This document shows positions 1 through 11,470 of a stretch of DNA of 64,000 nucleotides, one piece after another. Source of the stretch: Piper betle (Eukaryota; Streptophyta; Magnoliopsida; Piperales; Piperaceae); the NCBI GenBank assembly GCA_033002965.1, contig JAURVB010006196.1, forward strand, positions 89,041 through 153,040. Direction: 5' to 3'. The position numbers and the translations under genes were made by a program. Every line of letters begins with the position of its first letter. The first letter of the stretch is position 1. The notes beneath the pieces are model-generated. The model was not told the origin of the DNA. It did not search any database and saw only the letters and a list, made by a program, of their open reading frames with translations.

Positions 1-114
1 TATCATGCTCAAATTTACTTTACATCATCAGATCACTTAGCATTTACCCATTACCAATCATATCATACATATCATTACTTCTTTCATGCTCAGACTTTTA
101 TCATGGGACTCAAT

Positions 115-184
115 CAATCCTATCATGTTGTGCTAACAATCATCAATTTCAATCCTATCATGTTGTGCTAACAATCATCAATTT
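115..184. repeat. 35-bp direct tandem duplication (2 copies)
   Basis: The unit beginning CAATCCTATCATGTTG and ending ATCATCAATTT occurs at 115-149 and again, identically, at 150-184. It lies within the partial LTR and looks like a recent local duplication. Confidence 0.85.
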
Positions 185-234
185 TAAATAACTAACTCAG
201 AGGTAATTATACCTCATGTCATCGGTGATCGACG

Positions 235-925
235 ATGACTAGGGTTTCTGTCGAGCGTCTCGAAGCTCGAATCCGGCGCTTGTCGGCGTCCGAAGTCGAT
301 CAGGTTCGACTGGATAAACTCCGCGGAAGATCTGCCAAACTCCTGCAAATCTGGTTTACCGGCGGGTTTCGATGGTTTTCCGGCAAGTTCCGGCGGTTTT
401 CCGGCGACAATCGCCGCCGGCGTCTACTGGCCGGAAAGTGGTCATATTGGGTACCATTGGAACCGGCTCGGCGAGCCCGACACATCCACGACGTCGACGT
501 GGTCGGCCGAGGCGGTGGCTCGCCGGAAAATGGCTAAAATAGAGGCTGGCCGTGGTGGTGTGGAGATCCGGCCGAGATGGGCGGCGCTAGCCTCCGTTCC
601 GGTCGGGGAAGGTTGCTAGGGGGTTGAGGGTGTCGAGGCGGCCACCTGATCGTGGCGGCGACGGTCACCGGCGACGGAATCGGCGACGCGATCGAAACGT
701 AGCCTCGGCGCTAGGCGCGGCGTTTCCGGCGTCTTGGCGACCTGGCAGCGGTCAGGCTGGTCGGGCGGCGCAACGACACCATGGCCGGGCTAGGCGGCGA
801 CGCCCGGTGGCAAGGCGACGACGGCGCCGGAGGTGGCGGGACCAACAGTGGGGGCGGCTAGGGTTTGGAAGGGGAAAGTGTCGGGGTGGTGAAGAAATGG
901 TTGGGTGGCAAACTTGTAAATAAGA
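235..925. other. GC-rich block inside the partial LTR
   Basis: A run of CGG/GGC-rich sequence with short open frames on both strands (for example 235-537 and 624-923) but no recognisable protein. Base composition, not selection against stops, explains the open frames. A hairpin follows at 925-953, with 10-nt arms ACTTGACTCG and CGAGTCAAGT. It uses the same gACTCGAGTc-type motif as the tandem repeat at 20220-21050. Confidence 0.5.
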
Positions 926-1360
926 CTTGACTCGTCTCCGGCTCGAGTCAAGTATAATAACTAAGTTGTATTAAATCCTAAAAAAATTCATAAAAATAAG
1001 GAAAAATCCCGTAAAATCAAACAAACACCAAAACATCATAATGATATGCTTTATGACTGACAACCAACCCAAACTGCCCGTAACGCGTCCTAACGTGGTA
1101 AACGGCCTAAAACTAATTCTACGATCCACTATATATAAAAATAAAAAAAATGACTGGCATACTCACATATATCTGATAACTCATTCTGTTCTGCTGTGTT
1201 CATGATGTTATCATCATATACTTGGGTACGCAAGACCCTCATAGCTCATACACGCGACTAGCGTCGACTCAGTACACGTGTTCTGAAACTGACTCGACTC
1301 AAAAATAATGTCGAACCGACTGGTTCTGAATATAAAACCCTGACTTGAATCGCGAGTTTT

Positions 1361-1363
<3 letters not shown>

Positions 1364-1397
<34 letters not shown>
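1364..1397. repeat. (TA)n microsatellite
   Basis: About 17 uninterrupted TA units directly abutting the LTR terminus at 1363. Confidence 0.9.
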
Positions 1398-1400
<3 letters not shown>

Positions 1401-2682
1401 GTAGTTTAGTGTAAAAATTTTATTATGCAATGATATTTTAGTCTCTTGGTTCAATGATAGATACATGTGAATTAGTCTTACCTTTCTTGGGAAAACTTGA
1501 TTAATTGATATGAAGGATGAACTGAGTAAAAGATTGCATTCGAGAGTTGGTTCTCTACCTTATATTATTTTCACAATCCTTTGGTCTAGATGATTTCAAT
1601 GAATGTTTTGCAATTAAGATTGTATATGATGGTCATGACTTTTAGAATTTGCCCTAGCAACTTTCGAGGCGAAATATTTGGCTTACCATGTTGATGGGAA
1701 ATGATATAGGCATTTCTTTTTAATGAGTCTGGGCCTTTCTTCAAGCCTACCTAATATGAATTATCCTTTGTACACAATTTTATGGCCTTTATTATACATA
1801 TTTATTTGATTACCCTTATTTTAGCCTTGGCCTTTTTATTGAAAATATACCTTGCTGCTTGAGTCCTAGTACACTAGTGTTTTGAATCGTTCTAAATTCT
1901 AACAAGGGTGAAATTTTGAGTAGTATGGAGGGAAGGCATTGCGTGTTATAGAGTGGTGATTGAGTAGATAGTGTGGACTTTCGTGGCACTTTGCTTTGTA
2001 AAAAACAAAAGAGAAGAAAAACAAAAAAAAAAGAAGAAAAGAAAAAGATGAGGCAATGATCCTCCACAAGTAAATACAAGATGAAGCAATAGTCTTCCAC
2101 TGGTTTGAAATAAAAGAAAAAAAGAAAAAGTAACAGGTAGTCAATGGAAAATCAAAGCAAAGTTAGTTCATATATTGGGTCAACTCGATACTACATTTAA
2201 GGAAGTTTGGTTCATATTGTTTGGGGATTTGTTGACCATGTATGTTAGGATTTAGAAAGGATTTTTAATACTAGGGTGCATATTAGCCTCTGATTTTTCT
2301 ATCTTGTCTATCCTATTTTTGGTCCCTGGCCCCTAGCGCCATTACAACCTATAAAGACCTATTGATTCTATTAAATTGGCATTGCCTACATTAGTGGAGA
2401 TGGGAGCGAAAGGTAAACATATTTAAGCATGTGCTTGATTGTATTCTCTTGGTTGCAGATGAGAATGATAAACCAATGGACTATCACACACACACACACG
2501 AAGAGCTTTCTTTTGGATGTGATTGATGAAAAGGAATTTCTGATTTAATTGACATTTTGTTGCCTCTGGATAGTTTGATTAAGAATCATATGAGAACATA
2601 ATGGGACTAAGTATTTTTGTGTAGTAAAATTTTCTTTGTTATGATATTTTGCTCGGGACGCGCAAAAGTTTAAGTGTGGGGG
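1398..2682 (+). mobile_element. 3' internal remnant of an LTR retrotransposon, ending in a polypurine tract
   Basis: AT-rich sequence without a readable polyprotein. It contains an A/G-rich stretch at about 2000-2050 and ends in a purine-rich segment, aagtttaagtgtgggggtg (2667-2682 region). That segment resembles the polypurine tract preceding 3' LTRs in large plant Ty3/gypsy elements. The element is therefore probably oriented plus, with the LTR beginning at 2683. Gag, RT and integrase are not visible. Confidence 0.45.
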
Positions 2683-3805
2683 TGTATTAAGTATTTAAAA
2701 TATACAATATTTACCCATGTTTTTTATATGATTTTGTACTTCCCGAGTATAAACATTATTAATTAAGCGATATTTTACTTTATTTTTTAGTTAATTAATA
2801 TTTTGTTAGATATGCTTAATTTTGGTATTTTAATGCAGAAAAGATGAATAAATTAAGCTTTGGAATTGAGAAATCATAGCCACCCAATGGCTACAATTTA
2901 TGGTGTTCAATGGAGTCGAGGAGTTGGAAACTTGAACCGACATCATAATTAATTAGACTATGTCGATTTGTGAATACCCTCTTCGAATTCTTGTATCTCC
3001 ACTTCTATATAAAGGGGTGGTCATTTGTTGTCGAGGATATCTCATCTCTTGGCTTCGGAGTGTAGTGAAAGAAGTAGTTTTAGTTTTTGTAATTTTTTCT
3101 CTTTCATAATAAAAATTAGTTTCTACTTGATAATGTTTTCTATTTTTATTGTGGAATAGTCTTATATTTCGTTCTAGAGAAGAATGGAACTTAACATGAT
3201 TTAATTGAATTTATTTCAAGCTTTTACTCTTTTATTCAATCGGATTGTTTGAATTATCATGTTCTAAATGCTAAGAATAGTTTGATCGCCTATCTTACAT
3301 CATGAGGTTTAATTAGATTTCAGGAGAAATTAATTAGATTAGTCATTGATAATTCATCATACGACGAGTCTTTTGACTTGTTTGTCGTTGTGGTGGGGAG
3401 ATACACAACACCGTATGCGATTGCATAGGTAATTCTTAATGCATTATTTTGTTGATTAATCAATTATCACTTGGAGGTAGAAATTGAGGCAAAATAATAA
3501 AAGCATGAAGGAGCGGGAGCCACCACGTCATATAATTATCCTAGATCGACAATCTGAGGGAATAAAAGATAAGAGTAAGATATGATAAAGATTAAATTGA
3601 TGTTAAGGAAAATTCGACTCTAGAACGAGTTTTATCATTTTAACTTCTCCTTTTATTTAAAGTTATTATTTAGATTTAATTAAGTCAATTATTTTGTTTT
3701 GCTCTTAATTTTATTTTCTATAATTAATTTAAAAAATTCATCTTTCTGTGTGAACGATACTCAAATTTATCATTATATTACTTGTTTCGACCGTATATAC
3801 TTGCA
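2683..3805 (+). mobile_element. 3' LTR (about 1.1 kb)
   Basis: Starts TGTATTAAGTATTT immediately after the polypurine tract and ends about ...ATATACTTGCA at 3805, giving TG...CA ends. It contains a TATA-like segment (TCTATATAAAGG, about 3004) and AATAAAAA-type poly(A) signals near 3107. What follows is not a primer-binding site, consistent with a 3' LTR next to host DNA. The right boundary is estimated from the TG/CA rule only. Confidence 0.5.
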
Positions 3806-4554
3806 TGTCACTGGAAATATTCGAACAGTTGGTTCAGCTAATTTTGCATGTGGTAGAGTGTCAATGACTTGTGCATCATGTTGAGGTCTGATGTTCGCTT
3901 TGACGAGTCGTCGAGTGTCAAGTTCCATTCACCAATTTTTGATGGCGTTGATGGTTTTCTGTTATTGATAGCCACCTGTTCATTCGTGAGAATTGTTTTG
4001 ATTATTTTATCATGCCCATCATGGTATTCCTCTTCGAATGTCAGTCAGTTTGCCAGCGATGTTTGAAGTGGCTAGGTAGAAAATTATGTGGAATTTATGA
4101 CAAGGGAAAGCAATAGGAAAGATCAATGGGGAGAATGTTATGGAAGCTTGAGAGACGAATCACCTTAGATGTGTTGAACCAAAGTTGTGATTTTTTTGTT
4201 GGCTTCAAAGACTTCTCTGAACATTTTTAGGATATGAAAATAGAGAACTAAATCACCTGGTTTACTTCTGAGTACTTTTGAGTTAGTACGCAGATGAACA
4301 ATTAGTTTAAACATTGCAACCAAGTTTACTCGGTGTGCTGTAGTAGTCTCTGGCTTTGTAGGCTAGAATTAATTTTGGATTTTTTGCCCTACCGGACCTC
4401 TGATGACAATCTGCTTTATTATTAGAAAGAATCATTTTGTGTTTGTTGGTTATTTTATACCAGTGCAGACTAATGGATGTTGTTTGCACTAAAAAATTGC
4501 AATAAACTTTAGTTGGTTTTATTTATATTGTTTTTGATGATATCTCTGTTTCAG
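3806..4554. other. Non-coding DNA, probable intron of the SNX2 gene
   Basis: No conserved coding sequence was seen. It ends in a good acceptor (TGTTTCAG at 4547-4554) directly in front of the first visible SNX2 exon, so it is probably the tail of an intron into which the retroelements at 1-3805 inserted. Confidence 0.5.
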
Positions 4555-6205
4555 GCTGAAGCGCTTGTCAAGGCACAACAAGATATAGGAGAAACTATGG
4601 GAGAATTAGGATTGGCATTCATCAAGCTGTCAAAGTTGGAGAATGAAGAAGCTGTGTATAATTCACAGAGAATTCTTGCTGCTGATACCATATGCGTAGC
4701 TACTGCTGCAGTTAAAGCAAGCCGACTCTATCGGGAGCTAAATGCACAGACAGTGAAGCATTTGGTAATTTTATTAGGGTTTCTGTTGATGCTCTCCTAT
4801 GTTATTAGCAGGTTCAGGTTTATCTATGATGCTTAAGTATTTGATGTCTATGACAGGATACACTTCATGAATATCTTGGCATGATGATGGCAGTTCAGAA
4901 TGCATTCTCAGATCGTGCAAGTGCATTATTGACTGTACAGGCACTTCTTTCCGAATTGTCTTCCTTGCATGCAAAGACTGAGAAACTGGAAGCTGCTTCT
5001 TCTAAAGTTTTTGGTGGAGATAAATCCAGGATACGTAAAGTTGAAGAACTGGAAGAGACAATTAAAGTTGCCGAAGATGCTAAAAATGTTGCAATTAGAG
5101 AGTATGAACGTATACAGGTGAATTTTTTATTGTTTTTCGGTTTTTCTTAGTAAAAAAGTTGAATATTTTCACTTAATGTGAACAATAAAATTTTTTAGAT
5201 CCGCCTAGAAAAATTTGCAACATGATTACTGTCGTAGTTAATTTTGTGGCTGAGATTTTATCAATGGTAGGAGTAAAAGCATCTATTGTCAAAGTGATTA
5301 GCTTGTCAACAATCGTGAGTTGGCTCTTGAACATGTCGTAAGTCTTGAATTTCTACTGGGGTGTGATCTTTAACTGCTAAATCATAGTATTTCTATACTT
5401 ATGATACTTTTTGTTGTCTTGAGTTTCATGCAGCTGGGCATACAAGATGTTGAAGAGTGATTTTAGATATAACAGTTGTGGAAATTAATTTAGCGTTGCC
5501 TTGAGAGGGAAGAGAGGGAAAAAAGGGTCATTTGTATTTTTGTTTCTTTTGGTGTTTTTCCTTGAATGAGAGGCCCTTTATACGATCTGACCACCTACAA
5601 GTAGTTCTCTTCGTACATGCAAAGCTGTGATTTAAATGCTTCTTCGTTGCCTTTTAAAAATTTTTTTACCAAAATATACACGAAATGCAGTGACATAGAA
5701 TAGTAGTCTATGTTTTTCCGAGTGGATCATATTCATTTATGAGGTGTGCAGGTCTCCTATATTGTTGAATCTCTTTCTCATTCTTGACATGCACTTTATT
5801 ACAGAATACGAGCTATTAAATGTTTTTGTGTTTTATTTAAAAAGGAATTCCTACGTATTGCAGATTAACAATAAAAATGAGTTGGAAAGATTGGATAGAG
5901 AACGAAGGAGTGACTTCCACAGCATGTTAAAAGGCTTTGTGATCAATCAGGTATTCTTATTCATTTACTGTGCTTATCATCAATCATTTGTCCGTTTAAG
6001 GGCAGTGACAACCTGAATTTTGGATAAGATATGACCGCGGTTACATCAGTTCTAGGTTCTAATTAATAGGAATAGGATCTAATGATTTGATAAGTTAAAT
6101 GAGTTGCATGGTGTATGCTTGCAGGCAGGTTATGCTGAAAATATTGCTAATGCGTGGGCAAAGGTTGCCGAAAAAACAAGTGTGTATGCTAAACAGAGCA
6201 ATTAA
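4555..6205 (+). CDS. SNX2: Sorting nexin 2-like protein, C-terminal (Vps5/BAR) exons
   Basis: Four exons keep one open frame: 4555-4764, 4857-5117, 5864-5950 and 6125-6205 (TAA stop at 6203). All join at GT-AG sites and each exon is a multiple of three. The roughly 213-residue product matches the Vps5/BAR end of plant SNX2A/SNX2B. Recognisable stretches include QQDIGETMGELGLAFIKLS, RELNAQTVKHLDTLHEYLG, KVFGGDKSRIRKVEELEETI and ERLDRERRSDFHSMLKGFV. SNX2 pairs with SNX1 in the retromer-linked sorting nexin complex on endosomes, and the BAR half dimerises and senses membrane curvature. The PX domain and start codon are not in this window. They may lie upstream of 1, beyond an intron inflated by retroelements, or be lost. 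No frameshift or stop was found, which argues for a live gene. Confidence 0.85.
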
Positions 6206-7169
6206 AATTGGGTGGCTGTAAATTATCGGCTTATCCTCCTTTCTGTACACAAATAGTCACAGGAATCATTAAATAGTGATAGAAATGAGTGATTGATAGA
6301 AATCTGCTTTGCACTGCTTTGGATGTTTATGAGGCTTTAACAAAAAGATAGCATGTTGCCAGGCACCTAATTTTCCTCATCTGCAAAGTTATTGAAAGAT
6401 TTGAACCTCTCAAGACGTAGGATTCAAGGGGGTTATAGTTTCAAAGAGCAAGGTGGGATTGAGAATGTCCTATATACAGTTGTTGGTACTGGGGCTCATA
6501 TAACTTTTGATGGGTTAGCTAGGCTCAGCTCAACTGGTATAGCGTGTCTTCTTCGAACAACGTCCACATTGAAGGATCCTCCTTTTATATTCTTAAAATG
6601 ACATCAATGGCTGCCAGTCTAATTTGAAACCTTTGATCTTTTCATCCCCTTTCTGAAAGTTGGGAGAAAGAGCGCTTCAACTCTTCGATGGCAGAACGGC
6701 ATTTTGTTGGGCCCTTTTGGAAATTTGGTAAGTTATTTTTATAAGATAAATATCTCTCTCTCTCCCTCTCCCTCCCCCACCTAACTTCTAGAGCTTTAGT
6801 TTTAAAGGTAATTTTTGTACGTTGCCCCATCTTCATTTCTTATCTCATTTATTATATTTTAGAAGACTTCTATTACTTGATATATGGAAATTAGGCTGCT
6901 AATGCTGAGATATTGTGGATGGTTATCCATTGATTTGCTGCTTTGGCATATTAACTTTAAATACATTACCTCATGAACCCGTAACAATCGTAGCTCAAGA
7001 GAAGTAATATACAAATTTCTTGTTGCCAGCGTAAGCACATGAGAATAAGAACTGAAACACGTAACGTCGTAGATGTCATGTCTGACAGATATATGTGCAA
7101 AAGCGACCGAGACGCCTAGCATGCGTGTATGACTCAAATCAGCTGGACATCTAATAATAATCTCTATCA
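6206..7169. other. SNX2 3' flank and intergenic DNA
   Basis: No gene was recognised. A 69-codon open frame at 6392-6601 has no identifiable homology by eye. A CT-rich microsatellite-like run lies at about 6750-6780. A possible poly(A) region for SNX2 follows 6205 but is not well defined. Confidence 0.4.
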
Positions 7170-7880
7170 ATGATTAATAATTTTTTAGGTTCAGATGTTA
7201 CCGTCGATGTACGTGATGATCCAAAGAAAGAGGAAGTTGCCTTAGAAACCCAAACTCCTGAATATGATGTGATGATCACATGACCATGAACAAATAAACT
7301 TAAGCTCTTGCTGTCGTCGACGATTATCTTCGCATGCGGCCTGGACATAGTTTTATTTAGCTGTGGCGTACAAAGACAGGACATCAGAAACTCATCAAAG
7401 CAACCTAAATGTTCAGAGGGCATGATACCTGTGGAAGATTGTGAGATTAATAAAGCTAAACGAACTTACAGAGATCACTTTGCTAGTTGAATTCAGAAGG
7501 AAACCAACACGTCGACGCAGTCATCACCATGCAGCTTCCAATATTATGGGAGGTGTGATAGCGTACAATACCCTGTAGCGTTCTTAAGAAACAAATTTTC
7601 ATGAGAGACTCGCAATTAAAGAAGGTGAATCTTACCCGCTTTGGTAAATTTCATGATCCTGACTTCAACTGGCAGCCCATGGATGTTGGTCTATATATTG
7701 AGCTCATTGGAAGCGAACTGGAACAGCAACAAAAACCCATAGAGCTCAAGATGGATAGCGTCGGCATGATTAGGTGCATACATGCATATATACGACGCTA
7801 TCCCTCCTGAGCTTTACCGATTCTTCCTTGCTCCCCGTTCAGTTCCATGATGATGAGAAGACCAATTTCAGGAAGCTGCT
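7170..7880 (+). other. Coding-like shreds, unidentified
   Basis: Short open segments with ordinary plant codon texture occur here (about 7190-7280, 7308-7490 and 7601-7810, the last including TRFGKFHDPDFNWQPMDVG). They are interrupted by stops and frame changes. They could be the decayed 5' part of the CLASSY-type gene that becomes recognisable from 10339 or an unrelated gene remnant; I cannot place them in a family. Confidence 0.25.
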
Positions 7881-9676
7881 CCACTGACACACATGGAAGC
7901 ATACGGGGAGCGCTGGGGGAGCAGGAGAAACACAGTGAACATTTGAATTCCCGCAGCTATGTTACAGTGGACATACATACATTCTTATCTGCTAAGTTCG
8001 TCCCAATGTGATTAACAGTATTCGTAGAGATACATGTTTTGCCACAATATTTGGGGAGTCATTGGGCGGCCCACGTAGAGTGAACTAATATGGAGCCTAT
8101 CTTTTATCCATTAATTTGGGTAAAACATAGCTGAGGCCCATGCACAATGTTTTAAGACTTTCCAAGATGATTGCCATTTTAGCATAGACCCTGGCCGGTC
8201 AGATCTAGCCACCCCAGGGTAAGGGTCATCACATGTGATAACCTGAAACCTACCCTATAAAAAATATAAAAAATAAAAAATAAAAAGAATTTTTATCACT
8301 ATTAAATTTTTTTGATAATTATATTTAATTTTCTTATTAATAAGTAATATTAAAAAATATGTCCTATTTTCAGATAAAAAGCTCTTTATATTTTTTAAAA
8401 TAATAGCTCGTATAAATCATAAGACCAAATTAGTTATAAATAAACCATCTCCGTTAATTATTTTAATAGTAATTTTAAAATTTTAGTAATAAATTAGTGT
8501 TATTATCCATGTATAGCTAATTGTTGATTAGGTGGCTCTGTAGTTAATTATTTTTTTATTTATTTATATTTAATTTTTTTATTAATATTAATATATTTTA
8601 TTTAAACTATGAAAAATATTGCTTTGTGGTAAAAGTTATTATAAATGTAATTTTTTGGGTCAGTGCACTGCTTCTGAGGAGTATTTAGTATTGAGCCTCT
8701 AGAGCATTAGCCTGGCAACAAAAAAAAGTAGGATTCTTTCTGTCATTTTAGGGCTACTCTTAAATATCACTGAAATTTTAACTTCGGTATAACATATTTT
8801 ATTTTATTTTTTATTTTAAATAATTTTAATTTCTTGAAAGATTAAATAATTAAATTTAATAAAAAAATATTAAAATATATAGAGTTTATACAAAGCATTA
8901 TCAATATTTGCTTTAACCCTGTTTTTATTTTTAACCCAAAAAAATTCATGTTGTATGATAAGTATTTTTTTCAATGTATGAGCATACACATGAAAAAATC
9001 TACGCAAGTATCTAAGCCAAGTCCGGCAAAAGCACATTGACTATTACCAAAAGACCGCCAACATTTGTCTTCCACGTTGGTCAGTGAGAGTGCTTGTTGA
9101 AAAATTACAAGCAGTAAACTACTTCGTAGCCCATCTCTTCGTGGGCTCCTCTGTTCTTCCCTTGTCTTCAGGTCTGTTCTTCCAGAAGTTGTGTGTTCTA
9201 GCTGGAGCACTGGGAAATGGGCAGGTGACACAAGTGTTGATATCTGAATTTAATATCAGATTTGCCCACGTTCTGGTTTTGGGGTTTTTTTTTTGTTTTT
9301 TTGGACACTCACTGCAACTGTTTGTTGGACTAGCTTTTAGTTTTGATTTAATCCGGTTAAAGAGATGACTCTGCGGGCATCCTTCAATCTTAGTTTCCTA
9401 TGCATTTGTTTTGTGGGGTTATGTTGTCTACCCATTTGATTTCGTTTGCGATGTCGGTTTTTTTTGTTGCCTAATTTAATTAGTGATGATCAGGGCTTTG
9501 TCCAATTTGGTTATCTGTATGGTTTGGTCTGCTTTGTTTCGGTTTCATTTGGTTCTCCTGATTATAGGATTCTACGTATTGCTTGCATCTTGATCAAAAT
9601 TGCAGCATTCGAGATATGTGCATTTTCAAAGCTTGTGAGCCCTCTCCTCTGCAAATTTGACTCTCTCTTTCTCTCT
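7881..9676. other. AT-rich intergenic DNA
   Basis: Mostly low-complexity A/T runs (8240-8960) without coding signal. The 9080-9660 part is T/C-rich and resembles an untranslated exon or intron start, but no promoter or coding exon can be assigned. Confidence 0.35.
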
Positions 9677-10220
9677 ATATATATATATATATAAAAGTTT
9701 TCCCGTATTCCAGCACAGCCATCTGTGCTAGAGTTTGATCTTGGTCATTGGATTAGCATCCAGCTGCCAAGATCAAAAATAAAAAATGTGACCGCCGGTG
9801 CCGCCGCAGTAGCGACGGCGGAGGGGGCGGGAAGGGTGCCTGGCTACGGCAATGGCCGGGGGTGGCGGTGACCAGGGATGGGGGGCACGGTGCAGCGGGG
9901 TGGCGGGTGGGGGCCGAGGGGGGCGCGGCAGGGTGGTGGGCGGGGGACGGGGGCGTCGCGCGGCGGGGTGGCAGGTGGGGGACAGGGTGGCGGTGGTGTC
10001 GCCCGACGGCGGGGCGATGGGCCGGCAGGGGAAGAGGCGGGGCGGCTAGATCCGCCGCCCGTCGCCGCGAGGGTTACGTCGCCGCCCGTCGGCCGGGGGC
10101 GGCGACGGGCGGGGAGGGGTGGCGTCGCGTTGGCGGCGGCCCCACCCAATTTTTTTATTTTTTATCTTGGATTAAATCCAACGGCTGGAATACTGCAGTA
10201 CACAACCTCCTTCCTTATAC

Positions 10221-10258
<38 letters not shown>
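9677..10258. mobile_element. GC-rich double-hairpin element A flanked by (TA)n (Micron-like)
   Basis: The core (9694-10218) lies between two TA tracts, 9677-9693 and about 10219-10258. The left end has a small hairpin (AGCACAG...CTGTGCT, 9713-9730). It is followed by a large imperfect one at 9734-9777 with outer arms TTTGATCTTGG and CCAAGATCAAA and inner TTGGAT/ATCCA. The middle is about 75-80% G+C. The right end carries the perfect palindrome TTGGATTAAATCCAA (10167-10181). Element D (54418-54758) has the same parts in the opposite orientation. There is no ORF with meaning; the long GC-rich frames are compositional. In rice, Micron elements occupy this TA-microsatellite niche, but sequence kinship to them is untested. 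Confidence 0.65.
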
Positions 10259-10261
<3 letters not shown>

Positions 10262-11029
10262 TGCATTCGTAAAAACCAAAGGGATATGGGTAATTTTTTG
10301 TCAAAGTATTTGTTCATGTCTCTCAATGAGCCGTATTTTCTTATTGTTAGGGTTGCCGAAATGCTCAGATAATTTCGATTGTTAGAAGACCTCATAAGCC
10401 TAGGTGCACATGCCATTTCCTGGTTAGCTATTACAGGGATGGTGAGGAGAATGGAAGGAGAAGGAATACAGTTGATAATGAGGTTCTTAGAGTATCACTT
10501 AGAAGTCTATTTATCCTCCAGAAGCTTTACATGAAAGTTCTTGGAGATGACCATTGTGGCTTAAACTCTATAGAAGATTGTCCTAATGTGGATCAGGCCA
10601 GACTCTATTGTGTCACATTGTTTTCTGAATCAGCATGGATGGTCGTATTGTCAATACTCAAGAAAGCAAATTTTGAATTAAGGGTAATTCAATAGGAACT
10701 AGTGTATGCCATTTTGAATGGTGGGGTAATGGATAAGGTTATAACATTCCAACGATGTGATGGTGTTACAATGCCATTTATTGAATCTTATGGTCCTATA
10801 GTTTCCAATGCAGAAACCATCCTAATTGAAGATGAAGAAGATGAGGGCATGTTGGAAAGTGATTATACTTATGGTTGCAGTGGTTTCTTTCCTTGAGACG
10901 ATCTAAACGCCGAAGGGTTGAACCAGATCGTCATTTTGACAAAAGTGGATTTTCAGAGAGGCACAAGGTTGCTTGGTGTAACACACGTAAGGAAGAGAAA
11001 GGAGAAGTTGAATCTCAGGTACCTGTTAC

Positions 11030-11470
11030 TGAATGAAGTTCCATTCTTAAGTACCCCATCAAGCAAAAGGAAATTGCTCACTAAAAGGCTTTCGCCGATA
11101 CTGATGTCAATGTTCTTAGAAAGGCAGGTAAGATCTCTGATAGAAAGTCAGATAAGTTCTCCGATAATAAGACGATGGTCGTGTCGGGAGACAAAAATTA
11201 CAGCCTTGTTGTGTATAAAGCTAGTCCTGAAGGTCAGTCCACAGCTACATCCTCAACCAAAAGGAAGAACTTGACGAGAAAATCTGAAAGGAAGTTACTC
11301 TCTGAAAAGGCTTGCTCCGACAGTACTGATGCGAATGTTCTGACTATCAGTAAGTCAGATAAAATCTCTGAGAGAAAGTCCGATAAGGTCTCTGATAATC
11401 AGACTATGGTTGAGTCTGCAAACACAAATTTAAGCCTTGTTGTATATGAAGCTAGCTCCAATCGTACTAA
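11030..11470 (+). repeat. Two tandem ~220-bp coding repeats in the CLASSY-type gene
   Basis: Two adjacent copies encode similar lysine/serine-rich segments: ISDRKSDKFSDNKTMV...SLVVYKAS and ISERKSDKVSDNQTMV...SLVVYEAS. The aaaaggct anchor recurs at about 11084 and about 11305. The copies differ at many positions, so the duplication is old. Confidence 0.75.

Larger units (their letters stand above)
1..1363 (-). mobile_element. Partial LTR, Ty3/gypsy-like family, 5' LTR end at 1363
   Basis: Read on the minus strand, the LTR starts at 1363 with TGTAAAAC followed by a gaTTCaAgTCAGGGTTTTAta block. This closely matches the termini of the two solo LTRs at 19171-21642 and 42507-44245. A tcatatc-rich stretch near positions 1-100 recalls the 19440-19520 part of the second copy. 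The other end lies outside the window, so no target-site duplication can be tested. The interior (about 235-925) is much more GC-rich than anything around it. Family assignment rests on the TG...CA termini and the TGTAAMACCC-type end; no coding domain is present. Confidence 0.55.

Noticed and set aside
9844..10372. Long glycine/arginine/proline-rich open frames in several frames
   Set aside because: All frames are open because the DNA is GC-rich; composition and hairpins show a non-coding element.
10692..10899. Separate small gene at 10702-10896
   Set aside because: It is the continuation of the CLASSY frame between two in-frame stops (10693 and 10894).
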